Source: a bacterium (GTDB taxonomy: Bacteria > UBP6 > UBA1177). From it: a DNA stretch of 34,023 nt. The translations under genes were made by a program, and so were the position numbers. The DNA is taken from positions 1 to 34,023 of the forward strand of contig JAGCXM010000024.1 in assembly GCA_017961325.1 (NCBI GenBank), read 5' to 3'. The notes under the pieces are model-generated. The model ran no database searches, had not been told where the DNA came from, and saw nothing but the letters and a program-made list of their open reading frames with translations. The stretch's first letter is position 1. Every line of letters begins with the position of its first letter. Shown one piece after another: positions 33,860 through 34,023 of this stretch.

Positions 33860-34023
33860 AAGTCACATATTTTTTACCGGTTAGCCATTCTTCATCCATT
33901 TCAATGAGCAATGCTCCTACAAGTCTGGCGACTGAAGCCTCGTTCGGAAAAATGCTCACGACATCGGTTCTGCGGCGCAGTTCCCTGTTGATCCGCTCTA
34001 TATGGTTTGATGTCGATAATTTG
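33793..34023 (-). mobile_element. IS256 (Mutator) family insertion sequence, one end
   Basis: The junction where tail homology stops (33791-33794) is followed by AGGTTAAGTCAAGTTCTTTC, a plausible terminal inverted repeat. The 3' end of an IS256-type transposase follows on the minus strand. The other end lies outside the window, so target duplication and terminal repeat cannot be verified. Confidence 0.7.
33849..34023 (-). CDS. IS256 family transposase, C-terminal end (5' part outside window)
   Basis: The minus strand reads about 57 residues ending at a TAG (33849-33851). They include SNHIERINRELRRRTDVV, IFPNEASVARLVGALLIEMD and EEWLTGKKYVTF. These are the characteristic C-terminal motifs of IS256/Mutator DDE transposases (NRELRRRT and FPN followed by LVGALL). 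The catalytic residues lie in the part beyond the right edge. Nothing in the visible part is broken. Confidence 0.9.
   Translation of the reverse strand, partial: KLSTSNHIERINRELRRRTDVVSIFPNEASVARLVGALLIEMDEEWLTGKKYVTFTN

Overview
The window looks like a piece of chromosome from a Gram-negative bacterium. It carries lipoproteins with signal peptidase II boxes, a periplasmic-type lytic transglycosylase, RodA and a six-domain ribosomal protein S1. I cannot place the organism more precisely. EGF-like secreted proteins, WG-repeat proteins and RHS arrays are common in uncultivated anaerobes and delta-proteobacteria-like lineages, but nothing here is diagnostic. No stretch over 300 bases is without a gene; the longest gap is the 200-base divergent spacer at 17195-17395.

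Positions 1-17200 are mostly core genes. On the minus strand, a strong promoter drives tRNA-Val(GAC) followed 19 bases later by thrS, which runs off the left edge. Next come a lytic transglycosylase with a secreted alpha-helical partner, then a 1047-residue exported coiled-coil protein. A group of core genes (rodA, a MtaB-type tRNA methylthiotransferase, rpsA) follows. A divergent paralogue of the giant coiled-coil protein (1048 residues) lies on the plus strand beyond rpsA and is followed by an OsmC-like protein. Thymidine kinase, a low-complexity lipoprotein and a MATE transporter lie on the minus strand.

From about 17.4 kb the character changes to an accessory region. A short EGF-repeat secreted protein ends at the promoter of an AT-rich type II restriction-modification pair: a PD-(D/E)xK-like endonuclease and a gamma-class N6-adenine methyltransferase. 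Three TCTTAAG motifs spaced exactly 12 bases apart lie between the two genes. The methyltransferase stop abuts an RHS gene that has lost its 5' part.

Positions 20.4-33.8 kb hold a tandem array of RHS toxin cassettes. Three long cassettes each contain a near-constant 1.2-kb RHS core, a variable toxin domain after DP(T/S)GL, a conserved tail of about 135 residues ending in repeated QSGF-Q-NVDPY units, and a candidate immunity gene 9-14 bases downstream. Two shorter modules hold only the end of the tail, one of them followed by a membrane protein. Toxins 1 and 2 look like zincin metallopeptidases and are each paired with an exported WG-repeat protein. Toxin 3 is unrecognised and is paired with a membrane-ankyrin fusion. 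The array is cut at its right end by an IS256-family element whose transposase runs off the window.

The most unusual point is a conserved domain placed C-terminal to the variable toxin, where a standard RHS or CDI toxin would end. Cassettes also share recurrent breakpoints. Together these suggest a modular exchange system in which toxin plus tail plus immunity behave as swappable units.
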